Source: Stereum hirsutum FP-91666 SS1 (lineage: Eukaryota; Basidiomycota; Agaricomycetes; Russulales; Stereaceae). From it: 64,000 bases of DNA. Below are positions 12,125-24,200 of the stretch, piece by piece. A program made the translations under genes and the position numbers. The DNA is taken from the NCBI RefSeq assembly GCF_000264905.1, contig NW_006763131.1, forward strand, positions 1,227,253-1,291,252, read 5' to 3'. The notes below the pieces were generated by a model, which ran no database searches, was not told the origin of the DNA, and saw nothing but the letters and a program-made list of their open reading frames with translations. The stretch's first letter is position 1. Every line of letters starts with the position of its first letter.

Positions 12125-14220
12125 CGTGCAGCAGAAGCCGGTGTGATTCTGCTAAGACAAAGCCAGGTACGTTAGCTTATATAGGCCAGTGACACGACAC
12201 ATAGCAGATCACAAGTGAAGATACAATAGCCCATGGGAACAGAGAGATTGGTCAAATAGGAGGTTTCAAGATGAATAAGGGTTATTCACATCCGAAAACA
12301 ATAGTCGTGGGTACTGAGACGCTACGTGTTGGGGGTTGCTGAGAATTCTTAGATGATGATACGGAAACCAACCTTCCTTCCATGAAAGAAAGCAATCCAA
12401 GCTGAGCAAGGCATGTTGGAGACGTAAGAGAATACCTTGCAATCACAGACCATCAAGGTGGTAGGCCGCAATGAATGTGTCATGAGTGCCACCTTGCTGT
12501 TTTGTCACGACATAGGGTAAGACATTGCAAGGCGTACTTACCTAATGTTCCTAGTCAATAGATCGTCGACTGTGCCACAACTGTGGCAACCTTGGGCTTC
12601 GTTTCAATATTCACAGACAGCCTAGTCAGGCATATATTGCGAGAGTAATTCTCATAGTGTGGAGGAGATATGATGTTGCACAGAAGTTATGTGACGCATC
12701 TCGGATATCGATATTTAACTAACCACGCTTTGGCCACAGTTCCACGGTGCCACTGCACTTTGCCGGATTTGGCAGCCCTGTTCATCATTTACAGAGCAGT
12801 GGATTCATGTTTCATGTATCAGACCACGCAGTGACCATGCTCGTTCTGAATGCCACGACCATTCATAATCTACACTTCTCCAGCCATTCCGGATTTCTGT
12901 GTGTTTATTCATAATGCTCTCCCCTGAGCATACTAGCTGAGGACTGAGAGGGCCCGGCTTGCGTTCGTACTAACCCTGAAACATGCATGATATGATGTTC
13001 TCTTGTGTGTACTATACTTACATTCTGTCGCCTCGTCTCTCACTGCCACCTCCGAAATGGTTGAAGCTTTCCCAGTATGACTGTCCGGTCCTCTGAGATG
13101 GTCTCAGGGGCTAGACACTACCTGCATCGAGGATTTTGTGGCCCCTCTCGAAGGTCCACATGTCATGTCAAGAAAATATTTACCAAAATGCGAGTTTTGT
13201 AGCGCAGCACAATTTTTTTGTTCCAGATCATCATGGTGTGCAAAACATGCTCCTGCGAAACTTGTGGAGAAAGTGAACAAGAGACTAATATTTTCGGGAT
13301 TTTATGGTGTTTTAATTCAATGGCAATCGGCAATTGGCACGGGCCGGGCCACTATCTTATGTGTCGCTTTGCATATCTTATCACCCATGTTTGGATATTT
13401 TTTATTTCGTTGAAGAATCTCGACTATACTGACGTCTTTCATAACGCTATCATGCAGATATGGCTCGAGGTATCTGTGGGTATAACTCACGGGTGTTGGG
13501 CCGTATGTGAGGGCATGACAGTGCAAAGTTGCGCAGGTCACTATACAGTATGAGAGCAGAAGATAGAGGGACACGGTACGAGAGGGCCAGAACGATAGGA
13601 AACCCAATGGATGTAAGTCCCCTGGCTATGCGTGAGAAGATGTCCGTGAAGCTTCCGGGCAGGCTGATGGTCCCACACCCTCCAACGGAATCGAATCACC
13701 ATAGAGGCCACTGTTGGTAACAAGTCAGTCAGCGTATTGGAACAGAAAATGTTGACTGAAAGAGAACAGTGCAGCCGCACAGATGCATGTATCTTCCCGA
13801 TATGTTCAGTCATCATCCTTACCGGCGCCCACTATCAATGGTACCGCTCTGTCTGTCTGCCTCCCCCCACCATGCGCGGGTTCTGCAGAACGACCGAGGC
13901 ACACAGTCACACTGGACAAGCAACGGAGCACAACTTGTGCCGTCAAGACCACATCTGTCATTTGCAAGCCCAAACGTCCGACACAAGAGTCGCTAGGTGT
14001 CATGGACAGATTTTGGCGAGGGAAAAGAAGGAGAGCCCATGATGCCGCTGCATAACTTCCGGTCCACCTCCTCCACCTCCTCCACCTCCTATTCCTATTC
14101 CTCGACGACAGCTTCGATGAGTCGCGACCAGGACGAGAAGACATTGGTGTCCCTTCGCCGCTATGTGGGACTGGATCAGAGTCCCGACTCAACTCGATCC
14201 TCGCATTTTGAAAAGCGCTC
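12125..14220. other. No supported gene; flank of the integrase-like gene
   Basis: I looked for terminal inverted repeats matching the 10.1-10.2 kb flank and saw none. Frames in 13.1-14.1 kb are short and overlapping. A CCT-rich microsatellite-like run (tcctccacctcctccacctcc) lies at about 14067-14090. Confidence 0.4.
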
Positions 14221-15905
14221 ATGAGGAGACTGGTGACCGGAGAGGTGGCCCCGTCTGGATGTGGTGCCGGGCTTCGGCTATGCTGTTGCTAGAGTGGAAA
14301 TCTGGTGTGGAACTGGAAGAAGGTGGCGGTTCTCGAGGTGGACCCGGAGGTGCGGATGGAGATTTTGGAAGGTCGTTAAGGTTAGGAAGCGATGACACGG
14401 GGTGTTTACTCGAAGGAACAACTAGGATGGAGGATAGGAAGATGGAAGGAAGAAGTGAGTCAGCGCTAATCATAGTTTGAACTGGCTTCGCTTACTACTG
14501 GCAGTGGCGAACTCGATACATTCTAAAAACTCTGACATCACTCTATCTCTCACTTGCTGAGACTCAAACTCGAATATCGATTTCTCCTTGCGCACGATGG
14601 TGACCTGCACAGCGTTGTCCTTTGTTCAAGAAAAATCTTTTGAGCAACAGCCTTTTAGAGATTGGGGAAGCAGAGACAGCCACCGACGTTGACCGTCAAC
14701 GGCCGCGACCTTGAGATGTTTCTCCGTTAATGGAGGATACAAGAGCCACATACCCGCGTCTGGATTTCTCTCGTGACTGGGTGTCAGCTCGCTTGTGAGG
14801 AACAAGTCTGACAAGATGAAGATGCGCCCGCAAGGATGCGAAACCTCTATGCCTGTCGAACGCGGCACGAAGCGAATATAGGTCACCGCTGAAACCCTCA
14901 TTTCTCTCTTTCAAGAGAGCGAAGGCGGATCTGAAGCTTCACTTGCTGTTTCGCATCTCAGAAGTCAGAGAACGGAAGGGACATGGAGCCGCGAAGGAAT
15001 GAACTACCTTTGGTTTCATTATGAAGATATCCAAGCATCGGTCGGTGCTCAAACGGCGTTCGAGATCAGAGATGGGTATTGAAAGAACGCCGTGTTCTGA
15101 TCGAGCATGAAGAGACGTGTTCCCCGTATCCGCAGACGACCTCACCCTATGACCGCTCAATCAATGGTAACCAGAGAATAACGACCAAGAGTGGATGAAT
15201 ATGCACGGGATTGATGAATTGGAACCACGAGCCGAGCTAGAATCGCTTCCGTGCGCAAGGTCGGGTCTCGGCGGAGGTGGTAGTGTGACACCATGTCCAT
15301 TATGCGACCCGCGACACGAGCCTCCAATCACGACCTCATCCTCTGTCTCTATCGGAGGGGGCAATGTTCTCGACCGTCCATGGTCCTGCAGGGTGAGCGG
15401 GACCTGTCGGAGGGATTGGAAGAAGGCTGGCGACGGAGAAAGAGGCGGGCATGGCATGGTAGGAAGGCAATCATTTGATCTGACCGAATCCCAGGTACCA
15501 AAGCCAGAGCAGAGGCGTTCACAATAGGCTGTGTAGGGCGGCTCGAGTTCGTCGATCTACGGCAGGGAGTAAGGTAGGGTATGAGGAAGAAGGAAACGCA
15601 AGGATGGGGTGAGGATGCTATACCTATCGCATTATCTGGTCTCCGAGTGCTTTCGGTGACGAAGGATTTGTACTGATTTCTTCGAGACGCTGAATAGAGA
15701 TATGATGAGAGACCGGGGTGCTGACGTGAAGAGTGTGTACGTACTGCGAGGAGAGACCTATTCGCTTTTGGTATGGCCTCAAGACTGCGAAACATAAGGT
15801 CGAGGTTGGGTGGAGGTAGATTGGATCGGGACAATGCCGACGCAAGTTTCTGTAGTCCGGGATTGAACAGAGGGTCAAACGCATCGACCCCTCCATGTCC
15901 ACCCG
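14221..15905 (-). pseudogene. RhoGEF (Dbl-homology/PH) C-terminal region, 5' part missing or fused
   Basis: Minus-strand exons read, in order: VDAFDPLFNPGLQKLASAL to about 15736; RLEEISTNPSSPKALGDQIM (about 15689-15624); IDELEPPYTAYCERLCSGFG (from about 15556); a Ser-rich spacer; ISDLERRLSTDRCLDIF (about 15070-15010); and a PH-like segment with GRIFILSDLFL and GMWLLYPPLTEKHLKV (about 14900-14690). After an intron comes NAVQVTIVRKEKSIFEFESQ, then a Pro/Ser-rich tail ending at 14221. The order fits the latter part of a DH domain followed by a PH domain, as in fungal Rho guanine nucleotide exchange factors. The final PH and tail exons splice cleanly (acceptor CATCCTAG near 14431), so the 3' end may still be functional. 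I see no DH start (conserved region 1); upstream is transcription-factor sequence instead. Family assignment is from remembered consensus and is moderately sure. Confidence 0.5.
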
Positions 15906-15939
15906 CCCCTCCGGACCCCGAGGCCGATTTTTTGAAGAC

Positions 15940-17060
15940 GCCGGCGTGCGAGAAAGAGCGGGATTCCTACTTCGAGGGGCTGTTGTTGGGTCGTCATTCT
16001 TACTATTTTGGCCATCAGTCCTTGAAGGAGTTTTTCTCGGCGGGCTGGGAAGGAGGTGGGGAGGGAGAGTCAGATGTTATGAGGGCAGCAGACGGTGGAA
16101 GAAAGAATGGGAAGGGATGCTTACTCCCGATGGGCGAGCGTTTGCCGTGTTCAGTCATGGCGAATCTATGGTCGCGAGTAGAAAAGAGGTGAAGTGAGTA
16201 AACGAACGAAGTCTAGTGACGGGCAAAATATCAAAACGTACCGAAGTACGTTGATCTCTCCCCAAACGCCATACTCCCTCTCCGTGTTCCCAATCTCAAT
16301 GAAATACTTACACAGTTGAATCTGCACCACAGCGGCGAGATATCAGCATATCTACACCGCCAACGACGCAAACAATAAAACACCTAATCACGTCAGCAAC
16401 ACACTGTGGTATGAAGTTGATTTCGCCGGGATGCAATGCATGGTACGTGGCGAACGGATGCAGCCGTGTGATATCGAATGAGGTGGCGATGAGCGTGTAA
16501 TGCTGCGTCAGGATAGCGCGAGCCGCGGTCAGGCATCTCGTCGTCGAAAGCGACTGAGGGTCCGTGAAGTCCAGGGGATTATGCAGTGTGATCGCCGGCC
16601 TACGAATCACCACAACGTCAGCGTCCAATCGACCTCGTATCAGCCCCACCGACCTGAAACCACCATGAAGGAAAAGAAAAAGCTAAAACAAACGCCACAG
16701 AGCGCCACCAAACGCCACGAGAAGGAAAGCAGGCAACGAGCAACCGACAGGAAAGCTTAAGGCAGAAGGAAAATCGCACTCACGCATGCAGCACCAAATG
16801 CACCATATACAAATCCTTTCAGAGCACATAGAGATAACAAATGATGGTTGGTCAGCATCGGGACAAGGGTGTTCAAAGCAACAGAAGACTTCCAGCCCAT
16901 CTTGACGACTGCGTTGAGACGCTTGCCAGCCGCTCAGATGTCCTGTTGTTTGAATAAAGAAAGTGGGTGATGAAAGAATGACTTACAACTTGAAGGATCA
17001 GGGCAAAGGTCGGAATATGTCGCGGGTTCCAAACGCGCGGAAGGAGAGCGATTGTTGATA
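15940..17060 (-). pseudogene. Fungal transcription factor C-terminal remnant (nonsense and frameshift)
   Basis: Exon-like blocks on the minus strand read PRVWNPRHIPTFALILQ (about 17050-16990), AAGKRLNAVVKMGWKSSVAL (about 16930), LHNPLDFTDPQSLSTTRCL (about 16590-16530), SFDITRLHPF, IC-stop-YLAAVVQIQLCKYFIEIG (about 16350-16300), WGEINVLR, and finally TRREKLLQGLMAKIVRMTT (about 16045-15985). The pattern matches the C-terminal region of fungal Zn2Cys6-type transcription factors. Two lesions are visible: an in-frame TGA at 16343-16345 where Trp would be expected (IC-W-YLAAV), and a one-base frame change near 15945-15965, where the frame of VGIPL passes to that of SHAGVFKKS. The zinc cluster itself is not in the window. 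It is probably a truncated dead copy abutting the RhoGEF sequence. Confidence 0.55.
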
Positions 17061-18639
17061 GTTAAAGATGGCTCGATCCTCTTAAACAAACGTACGGGGG
17101 CAAAGCAGAAACCTGAATACCGATCCTCCCTGCCTTTTCCCCGCGTCCTCCTCTTTCTTCGAGTCTACGATAACTTTAAGATTACAAGTAGAAGCGTGCA
17201 CGTAGATGATTATTGCGAAGAAATAGGAGTGGGGCCGGCAAGGGCTCCGGTAAACGATGGGCGAGCGGAGCGTAAGGGAGGATACTGGTAGTCCAGAGGC
17301 GACGAAGTTGCGACACAGAAAGATGGCCAAGTAGGGCCAAGTCCAGTGCGCCAATGCTAACTCCCGCTAATCAATGCTGACGCGCGAGATTGGTGCGAGA
17401 CACGTCGGGAGACCCTGTGGCTGCTGCAACTGTTCAAGTTACCGTTAGCCATCAGTTAGCATGGAGTAGGAGGGCTTTGCAAACTGTTTTAGATCTGCCT
17501 CTGAGCGGCTTATACCTTCCTTCCCGTCTTGCGCTTGTTGGCACTACTTAGTACTTCAGACTATCCAGCGCTGATCGACAGCGACACTGACGATGAGTCG
17601 ACGGTGCCTGAGGCCTTGTGTGGTCCTGTTCCGTGCACCCTTATGGAATTGTCCCATTGAACTCGCAGGTCGGAAGGGACATCTTTTATTTTCTCCATAC
17701 ATATGAACCGAGACATCACCACAGGCTAGATGGCTGCCGCAGTGAATCGGAAAGAAGGCCATTGATTGAGAGCTATTTTAGATGACGCCTGACAGGACCA
17801 TACCAGATGTCACTGTCAGTCGCGTTCGCAGCCGGGTAAGACCGCCGGAGGGCTTGACTGATGCGACGAAGGTCGATAGGTGACCTGATCACTGTCGTCG
17901 ACCGTACTAGGTGATAAAGAGCCAGAGTTAGCCTTGTCTCCGGATGAGTTGGGGGACCACATGTCGTCAGGGGGCAGAAATTGCAAACACTACTTGTACC
18001 GAGGCGGCAGACGACAATCTCGGCCCCTCCGACAATTCGCGTCGCACCGTTTGTTTTACCCAAAATATCCCCACTTGATGATAAAAATATTGAAACGCTG
18101 GCTGGCGGCGCTGCTTGAAGGTGTTTCACGATTCTTACTCGTAACGAGGACCAGCAAGCGCTACGCCTCCGCAATATACGGACCGTTCTCAACGCCGTGC
18201 TAGCCTACTTCTGAATAAATCCATGATCAGGGAAGGCCAAGAGCGTTGAGACATCTGACTTGCAGCGAAGATCCAATTGACGTCTCTATCTATCAACATA
18301 TATTCGGCCTCCGACACCTTTCAAAAAGTCGACTTGACGGGCCGTTACTCTGCCGTGCTGAGAATATACGCGACAGTGATGCCTTTCTGAAACATGGATA
18401 AGTAGCGCAGGGGCGCGTCAATCATCCATCATTCGGCGGCGGGCTCGCAGAAGATAAAAACGAACCACGGCGAGCGCTGAGCGCGACGGTGGAACGCGAG
18501 ACGCGCTCCCCACGTGCTGGGAAAATTGACCGATTATGGTATCTTTATTTCTAAATCGAGCCACACAAACTTTACCATCATTTCTCGTCAAGCCAGCCCC
18601 GACTTCACCGTTTTGATTTCGACGCCTCCTCATCTTAAA
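17061..18639. other. Intergenic, includes UTP18 promoter
   Basis: Frames on the minus strand (for example 17773-18192, 139 codons) have no domain or splice partners. The last 200 bp must hold the UTP18 promoter and leader. Nothing else is visible. Confidence 0.5.
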
Positions 18640-20820
18640 ATGCCTAAACACTCCCGCAAACGCCAGCGGACGGACAAAGGCTCTGAAAACTACTCTCAGC
18701 CTTTAGGTGCTCAAACTTTGCTCACTGACGATGCAACCAAAGACGATGAAGAGCGCAGGCTGGAGAGCATGCTGTTTGGGATACCGTTCGTCCCATCCGG
18801 CAAGGGTAAAGGTCCGAAGGATCTCATTGTTGTAGACGATGATGAGGAGCATGATATTGGAGAGGACGCAGGCAGGGAGCTCGAGGGTCTTTTGGATAAC
18901 GATGTAGGTTTTTGAAAGTTCTCAGGCGCAACACGTTTCTGACCACACTGTGGCGACGATATCAGCTATTCTTCGTAGATACTGGTGACGCTCCTAAGCC
19001 AAACTATACATCAGAGCTGGACGCCGAGCTCGATATTCCAGAAGATAGTGTTGAACCTGGGACAGACGAAGATGATGAAGAGGACGATGCGGAAGAGGAT
19101 GCCTCAAAATCCTCCGACTCAGAATCTGACGCCGACGAACCAGCACAACCTCCCACAAAACCTACATCTGACCCACTCGCAACCCTCCGAAAAAGCCGCA
19201 AGGCCCCAGCATGGACAGATCCCGACGACAGTACTCTCAAAATCTCTCTCACCTCATCCCACCGCACACTCAAACTCCGCGACGCACCCTCCGAGGATAG
19301 CGTCGGCGGACGCGAATACGAACGTCGTTTGCGCCGACAATACGAGAAGATCAATCCTACCCCGGACTGGGCTGTTGACGCGAGGAAGAAGGGCGCAAAG
19401 GGGAAGAGGAGAAGGCTTGATGGCGAGGATGAGGACGAGGATATGGATGTGGAGGAAGAGGCGGATGAATTGTATGCTTCGTCGGGTGGCATACTTGGCG
19501 AGAAGAAGAGCGGAAAGCTAGAGGCGGGCGTGTTGAATATTGAGAGGTTGAGGGATGCGAACCAGGCAGCGCAGGCAGAAGGAGAGATCAAGGCCATTCA
19601 GTTTCACCCCTCACCTCAAGTGCCCGTTCTTTTGACCGCCAGCGCAGATAGACGAATACGACTCTTCAACGTACGATTTCACTTATCTTGTTCATAATTA
19701 ACCTCGACATCTCACTAATTTTTTTTTTGCGGATTATCGCTGTTCAGATTGACGGCCACACAAATCCACACCTACAAACACTACACATCCCCTCCCTCCC
19801 CGTCACCACCGCCCAATTCCACCCCACAGGCTCCTCTATCCTCCTCACCGGCCCCCGTCCCTTCTACTACACACACGACCTCCAATCCGGTGCGACCCTC
19901 AAATCCCCCCGCGGTCTCTGGGGCACCACCTTCAACTCCACCAACACCGCCTCCCAAGACCTCAGCATGGAGGTCTGTTCATTCAACCCCACAGGCGACG
20001 TCCTCGCCGTCGCCGGAAGACGTGGCTACGTGCACTTAGTGGACTGGAAGGCCGGGTCGGGACAAGTCGTTGGAAGTGTGAAGGCGAATGCGGGGGTGAA
20101 GGCGATGTGGTGGTCGAGAGGAGCTGGGGGAGGCCGGGAGCTGATGACGCTGGGAGAGGATGCGGAGATTTATGTGTGGGATGTGGGTGAGAGGAGGTGT
20201 CTGAGGAGGTGGAAGGATGAGGGTGGGTTTGGGAGTAAAGTGATGTCTGGCGATCGGGCGGGGAATTATGTCGCCGTCGGGTGTGTATATTTTTCTTCTT
20301 TTTTATTTATTTATTTTATCTCTCTCGCTTCCAAGATGTCCATTGACTGATAGGTCTTTCGTAGGTCGAAATCAGGTATTGTGAACGTGTACGGCTCAGA
20401 TGCCACAAACTCGTCGTCGTCCCTTCGTCCAAAACCTCTCAAAGCGATAGGCAATCTCACCACATCGATTACTTCCGCTCGATTCAACCACGACTCCCAA
20501 CTACTCGCCATCGCCAGCAACACCAAAAAAGACCAAATGCGTCTCGTACGTCTTTATGTCCTCATCTTTGTTCCCTCACCCTATGAATACCCCATCTCCT
20601 ACACCAACCCTGCTACTCACCCTCGATCGATCTGCTGACACCGTTATATTTGCAGATACATCTTCCGAGCATGACGGCCTTCTCAAACTGGCCAACGTCA
20701 AGCACACCTCTCGGTCACGTCACAAGCATCGATTTCTCCGCCGGAAGCGAGTACGTCGCCGTTGGGAACAATCGCGGGCGTGTGCTGCTCTATCATCTCA
20801 AGGACTTTGCGCCATCATGA
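18640..20820 (+). CDS. UTP18: U3 snoRNP-associated protein UTP18 (WD40)
   Basis: UTP18 is a WD40 subunit of the UtpB complex in the nucleolar small-subunit processome and is needed for 18S rRNA maturation. Five exons (18640-18903, 18966-19670, 19748-20280, 20365-20545, 20656-20820) join in frame to about 615 aa. The first third is charged and acidic, with a poly-Asp/Glu tract (EDDDAEEDASK region), as in other UTP18 proteins. WD repeats start at about residue 300 (GEIKAIQFHPSPQVPVLLTA then DRRIRLFN) and continue through FHPTGSSILLTGPRPFYYTH, a highly typical UTP18 block, to SIDFSAGSEYVAVGNNRGR and YHLKDFAPS at the C-terminus. The start ATG follows a pyrimidine-rich leader and opens MPKHSRKRQR, a basic nuclear-type N-terminus. 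It is convergent with the ZIP4 gene, with about 435 bp between stops. Confidence 0.95.
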
Positions 20821-21255
20821 CCATGGGATGAGATCTGCACTAAATCTACTTACAACCCCAACGTATGTATGCCATCAGGCTGTAGTGCTCTACGGCCTTC
20901 TCAATATGCTATGAGACTGCGAACACGGCTGTCGTATGATCGGGGTCTGGCGTGACGCAACATGGGCAAGATAATTAATTGCAATAACTAAGTGGGTGAG
21001 CCAGCATACATTTGGACGGGTGCCAGGTATCATGGGAGCTACAAAGACAGAGAAACTCAATCGGGGATACAACCAGCAAGCGAGTCCAAGCAGAGGGTCG
21101 TAGCAGATACAGCAAGAAACGCGAACAGCGAACACGAATTAGACCGAAAGGCGTTAGCAGATCGAGTCCAGAGAGGGTTACGGATACAAGACAAGGACCA
21201 GAAACATAGCACAAGGAACACAGCAGACAGAGCAGAGCGAGCAAATCGAGACCGT
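20821..21255. other. Convergent 3' intergenic region
   Basis: Stop-to-stop gap between UTP18 and the ZIP4-like gene. It must contain both polyadenylation regions. No further feature is recognised. Confidence 0.6.
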
Positions 21256-24200
21256 TCACGAGGACGAGGAAGAATAGCGGTTGAGAAGCTGAGCGTAGGT
21301 TTCGGAGATCTGGGTCATAAGAGGGATCGTTGTCAACGTGTGAGTACAGACCTCGTGGGCATTGACGACATACCTTCTGCGCCTGCCTCTCGCCGTCAGG
21401 AACAAACCTACAAATAACGGTACTGGCCTCGAACCATCGTTTAGCATCATCGAGCATGGACATGCTAGGCGTGGCAAAGACACGTAGATCAGGATAACGA
21501 TCGAACACACGCAATAATAGGTCAAAGACTCACTGCAAACATTCGAGACCGTTGTTATATGCCGTGGTCAATAGCCAGTAACGTTCGTCCATGGGGTATA
21601 CCTGACGCAGGATGAGTGTGAGTTGAGAGAAGACTTGGGTGGACAGCGTGGCGCACCTCGCCGTCATCGTCGGACATATCGCCATGCTCATCCAAGACGG
21701 TAATCGCCTGTTCGATGTAATTGATGACCCTAGTACGATCCGGAGCGGTATTGCGAGACAAAAGGATGCTGCACGTTGCTCGGAGCCATCGAGAGAATTT
21801 TTCGACCGACAGAGAATTATGGTCGAGACTCGCACGGAGGATGGCCTGCAGCGAACAACCGACGCGAAAGCGTAAAAGGTGAGCGACTACGCATGCAGTA
21901 GAATGGACCACCTGCCTCTAGGCCAGTGAAGAGAACTGTCAAAGCGTGTTAGATGAGTCTATCGCTAGGGCGTATATCCATGCGCTTACCATCGACGGGG
22001 CACCTTTTCTCCGCCCACTGTCAAGTGGCGTTAAGCACGCACAATAACCAGGATGTGAGTACATACGAGCATATCTGTGACCGTCTCGACGGCATCCATG
22101 GGGATGGGCTCTGAGCGTATGGCCCGCTTGAGAAGAAAGGGTAAGCCCCTGATTTCACAGTAGGGCAATTCAAACGTTGCGCACGGTGATAATGTGAGGA
22201 AGGCGGCCCCAGTCCTTGAGGTAGCATGAGATTTCGGCTTCGAAGACGACCAAAGCATGAAGGCATGTCTGGACGGAGAGCGTTTTCTCTTCTGAAAGCG
22301 ATGTCACCATTAGGATGGAACGAATCCTGTGGTCGCATTCCTGGATCTCAACGGCTAATGACTTCAGTCTCTCGGTCTACATGCCCGACACGTCTAGTCA
22401 GGGACCGGAAGAAATCAAGAAACAGGCAATGCATACCTGACCCGGTGCTGGCTCTGCAAGAGTCTTGCGAATTGCAAACACTACACGTCAAACTGAAGTG
22501 AGCTTCACCCTCATTTTCTGTATTGGAGATCGGTCCGATGCTCACCTCTCCCAGATACAGAGGCGAAGGAGCCGTAAACAATACAGAGATGACTAGTTTC
22601 ATCCAATTCGACCACTGCGGCCTCGCGGTAAACTTCCAGGAGCTGTTAGCAAAGAGTTAGCACCTGGTGGCCCGGTGCTAGCAGGGGCCCTGTACGAACC
22701 TCCCTGGACAAATCAAACAGCATAGGCGTTTTCTCTTCGGCATTAGCCCATTCTGAGCATCCTTGGACGGCACAGTTGTATGCGCTGCGCCACAACCACG
22801 AGATGTCTTTAATCACCAGAGGCGCTCGGTTTTGCGCGCAGGCCGTTTTGACCAATGTTTTTGCTGGGGTGAAACGCTTATCAGCGAGGACACGAGACCT
22901 AAAACGTCTTGGCCTTACCGGTCATGAAGTGCTGGATGAGGGCATCGATAAGGCTTTCCCTTGGTTTGAAAGCAACGTTAGGGGCCTCTTCTTCTACTGA
23001 CTGAAATGGCGAGACCTCACTTGCGTGTGTTCGGATCGCTGATGAATATTACGACCAATCGGATTAAGCAGCGAATGAGGGTAATGGCTTCCACATCGCC
23101 ATCGAACCCTTCTTGCTCTAGCACGGCAGTCAGTAACTCCTCCAGAACGGAGTGGAGGAGTCCTTGCAGGTCGGATTCGTGAGCGAGCCGCGTGACAAGA
23201 AGTAACATCTTGCGGTCGAAGTGTGTGGCCTGGACCATCTGTTTCACTGCGGCTATAGCTACAGCAAGATCAGTAAAGCGAGCCGGAAAACGATGGAGTT
23301 CTTGACAGTCACCTTCATCTTCCAAACCTTCTCGGAAGAGTGCGATATTAGTTTTGTTGTACAGAACTGAGGCTGCCATGCTCGGGTCTGATGCCCTCAC
23401 CTTGTTTGATAGCGGCGAGCAGTGAGAGATAATGGGTGGGCGCTTCGTCTCCTGGGCATTGGCGAATTATCTCGGATGCTTTTGCGTATTCTTGTTGCTG
23501 GATGTAGCACAAAGCTGCTTTACGGTAACACTTGCCCATTGTAGCTCGACTGAGCTTGAAAATTTGGTGCGTTCCCGAGAGGTACCAGTCTGCAGCTTCT
23601 GCGTAATGTTGAATACCGAAGTGGCGTTCACCGAATTGCCACAGAAGCTATGCAGCAAGGGCGGTTGAGACCGAGCACATCCGAACAAGCTTAATTAGGG
23701 TACACCCACAGTCAAGCACGATGTCGCGGGAACCCTCGGGAGTTCAACATCGGCGGAAAGTGAAGCTGTGGACGAAATAGACGTCAGAAGAATACGGACC
23801 TTGTGAGAACAGAGAACACGCCACCGTCAAAAGCCGACTGGAGATCCCGAATAGCTCTGTCATGATCTTCATCCCGGGAGCATTGATAGATCGTGGACAA
23901 GAGAACGCGGTTGACTAATGGCAAGCTCGTCGGATCGGTAACTTTGAGAGCCTTTTCCAGGCATTGTTTCAAGACTGACACAAGGAGGACCCTGTTCATC
24001 ATGCCATCCCTTGAGCATCAATCTCCGACAAGTCAGCCGAATACGTACTGGTGTTGAGGTAGCATTCTGAGTTCCTGGAGAACGCTTCATGGGAGCCGTT
24101 AAGTGTGCCTGGTCCGAGGATAACAAGGTGGAGACTCGGACCTAGTCAAGCTTTCTTCTGTGAACTGCATATGATCGATGAGAGACCGTATCACTGGGAA

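Noticed and set aside
19004..19597. 197-codon minus-strand Ser-rich frame
   Set aside because: It is antisense to the acidic Asp/Glu tract of UTP18; poly-Ser arises from reverse-complemented GAT/GAG codons.
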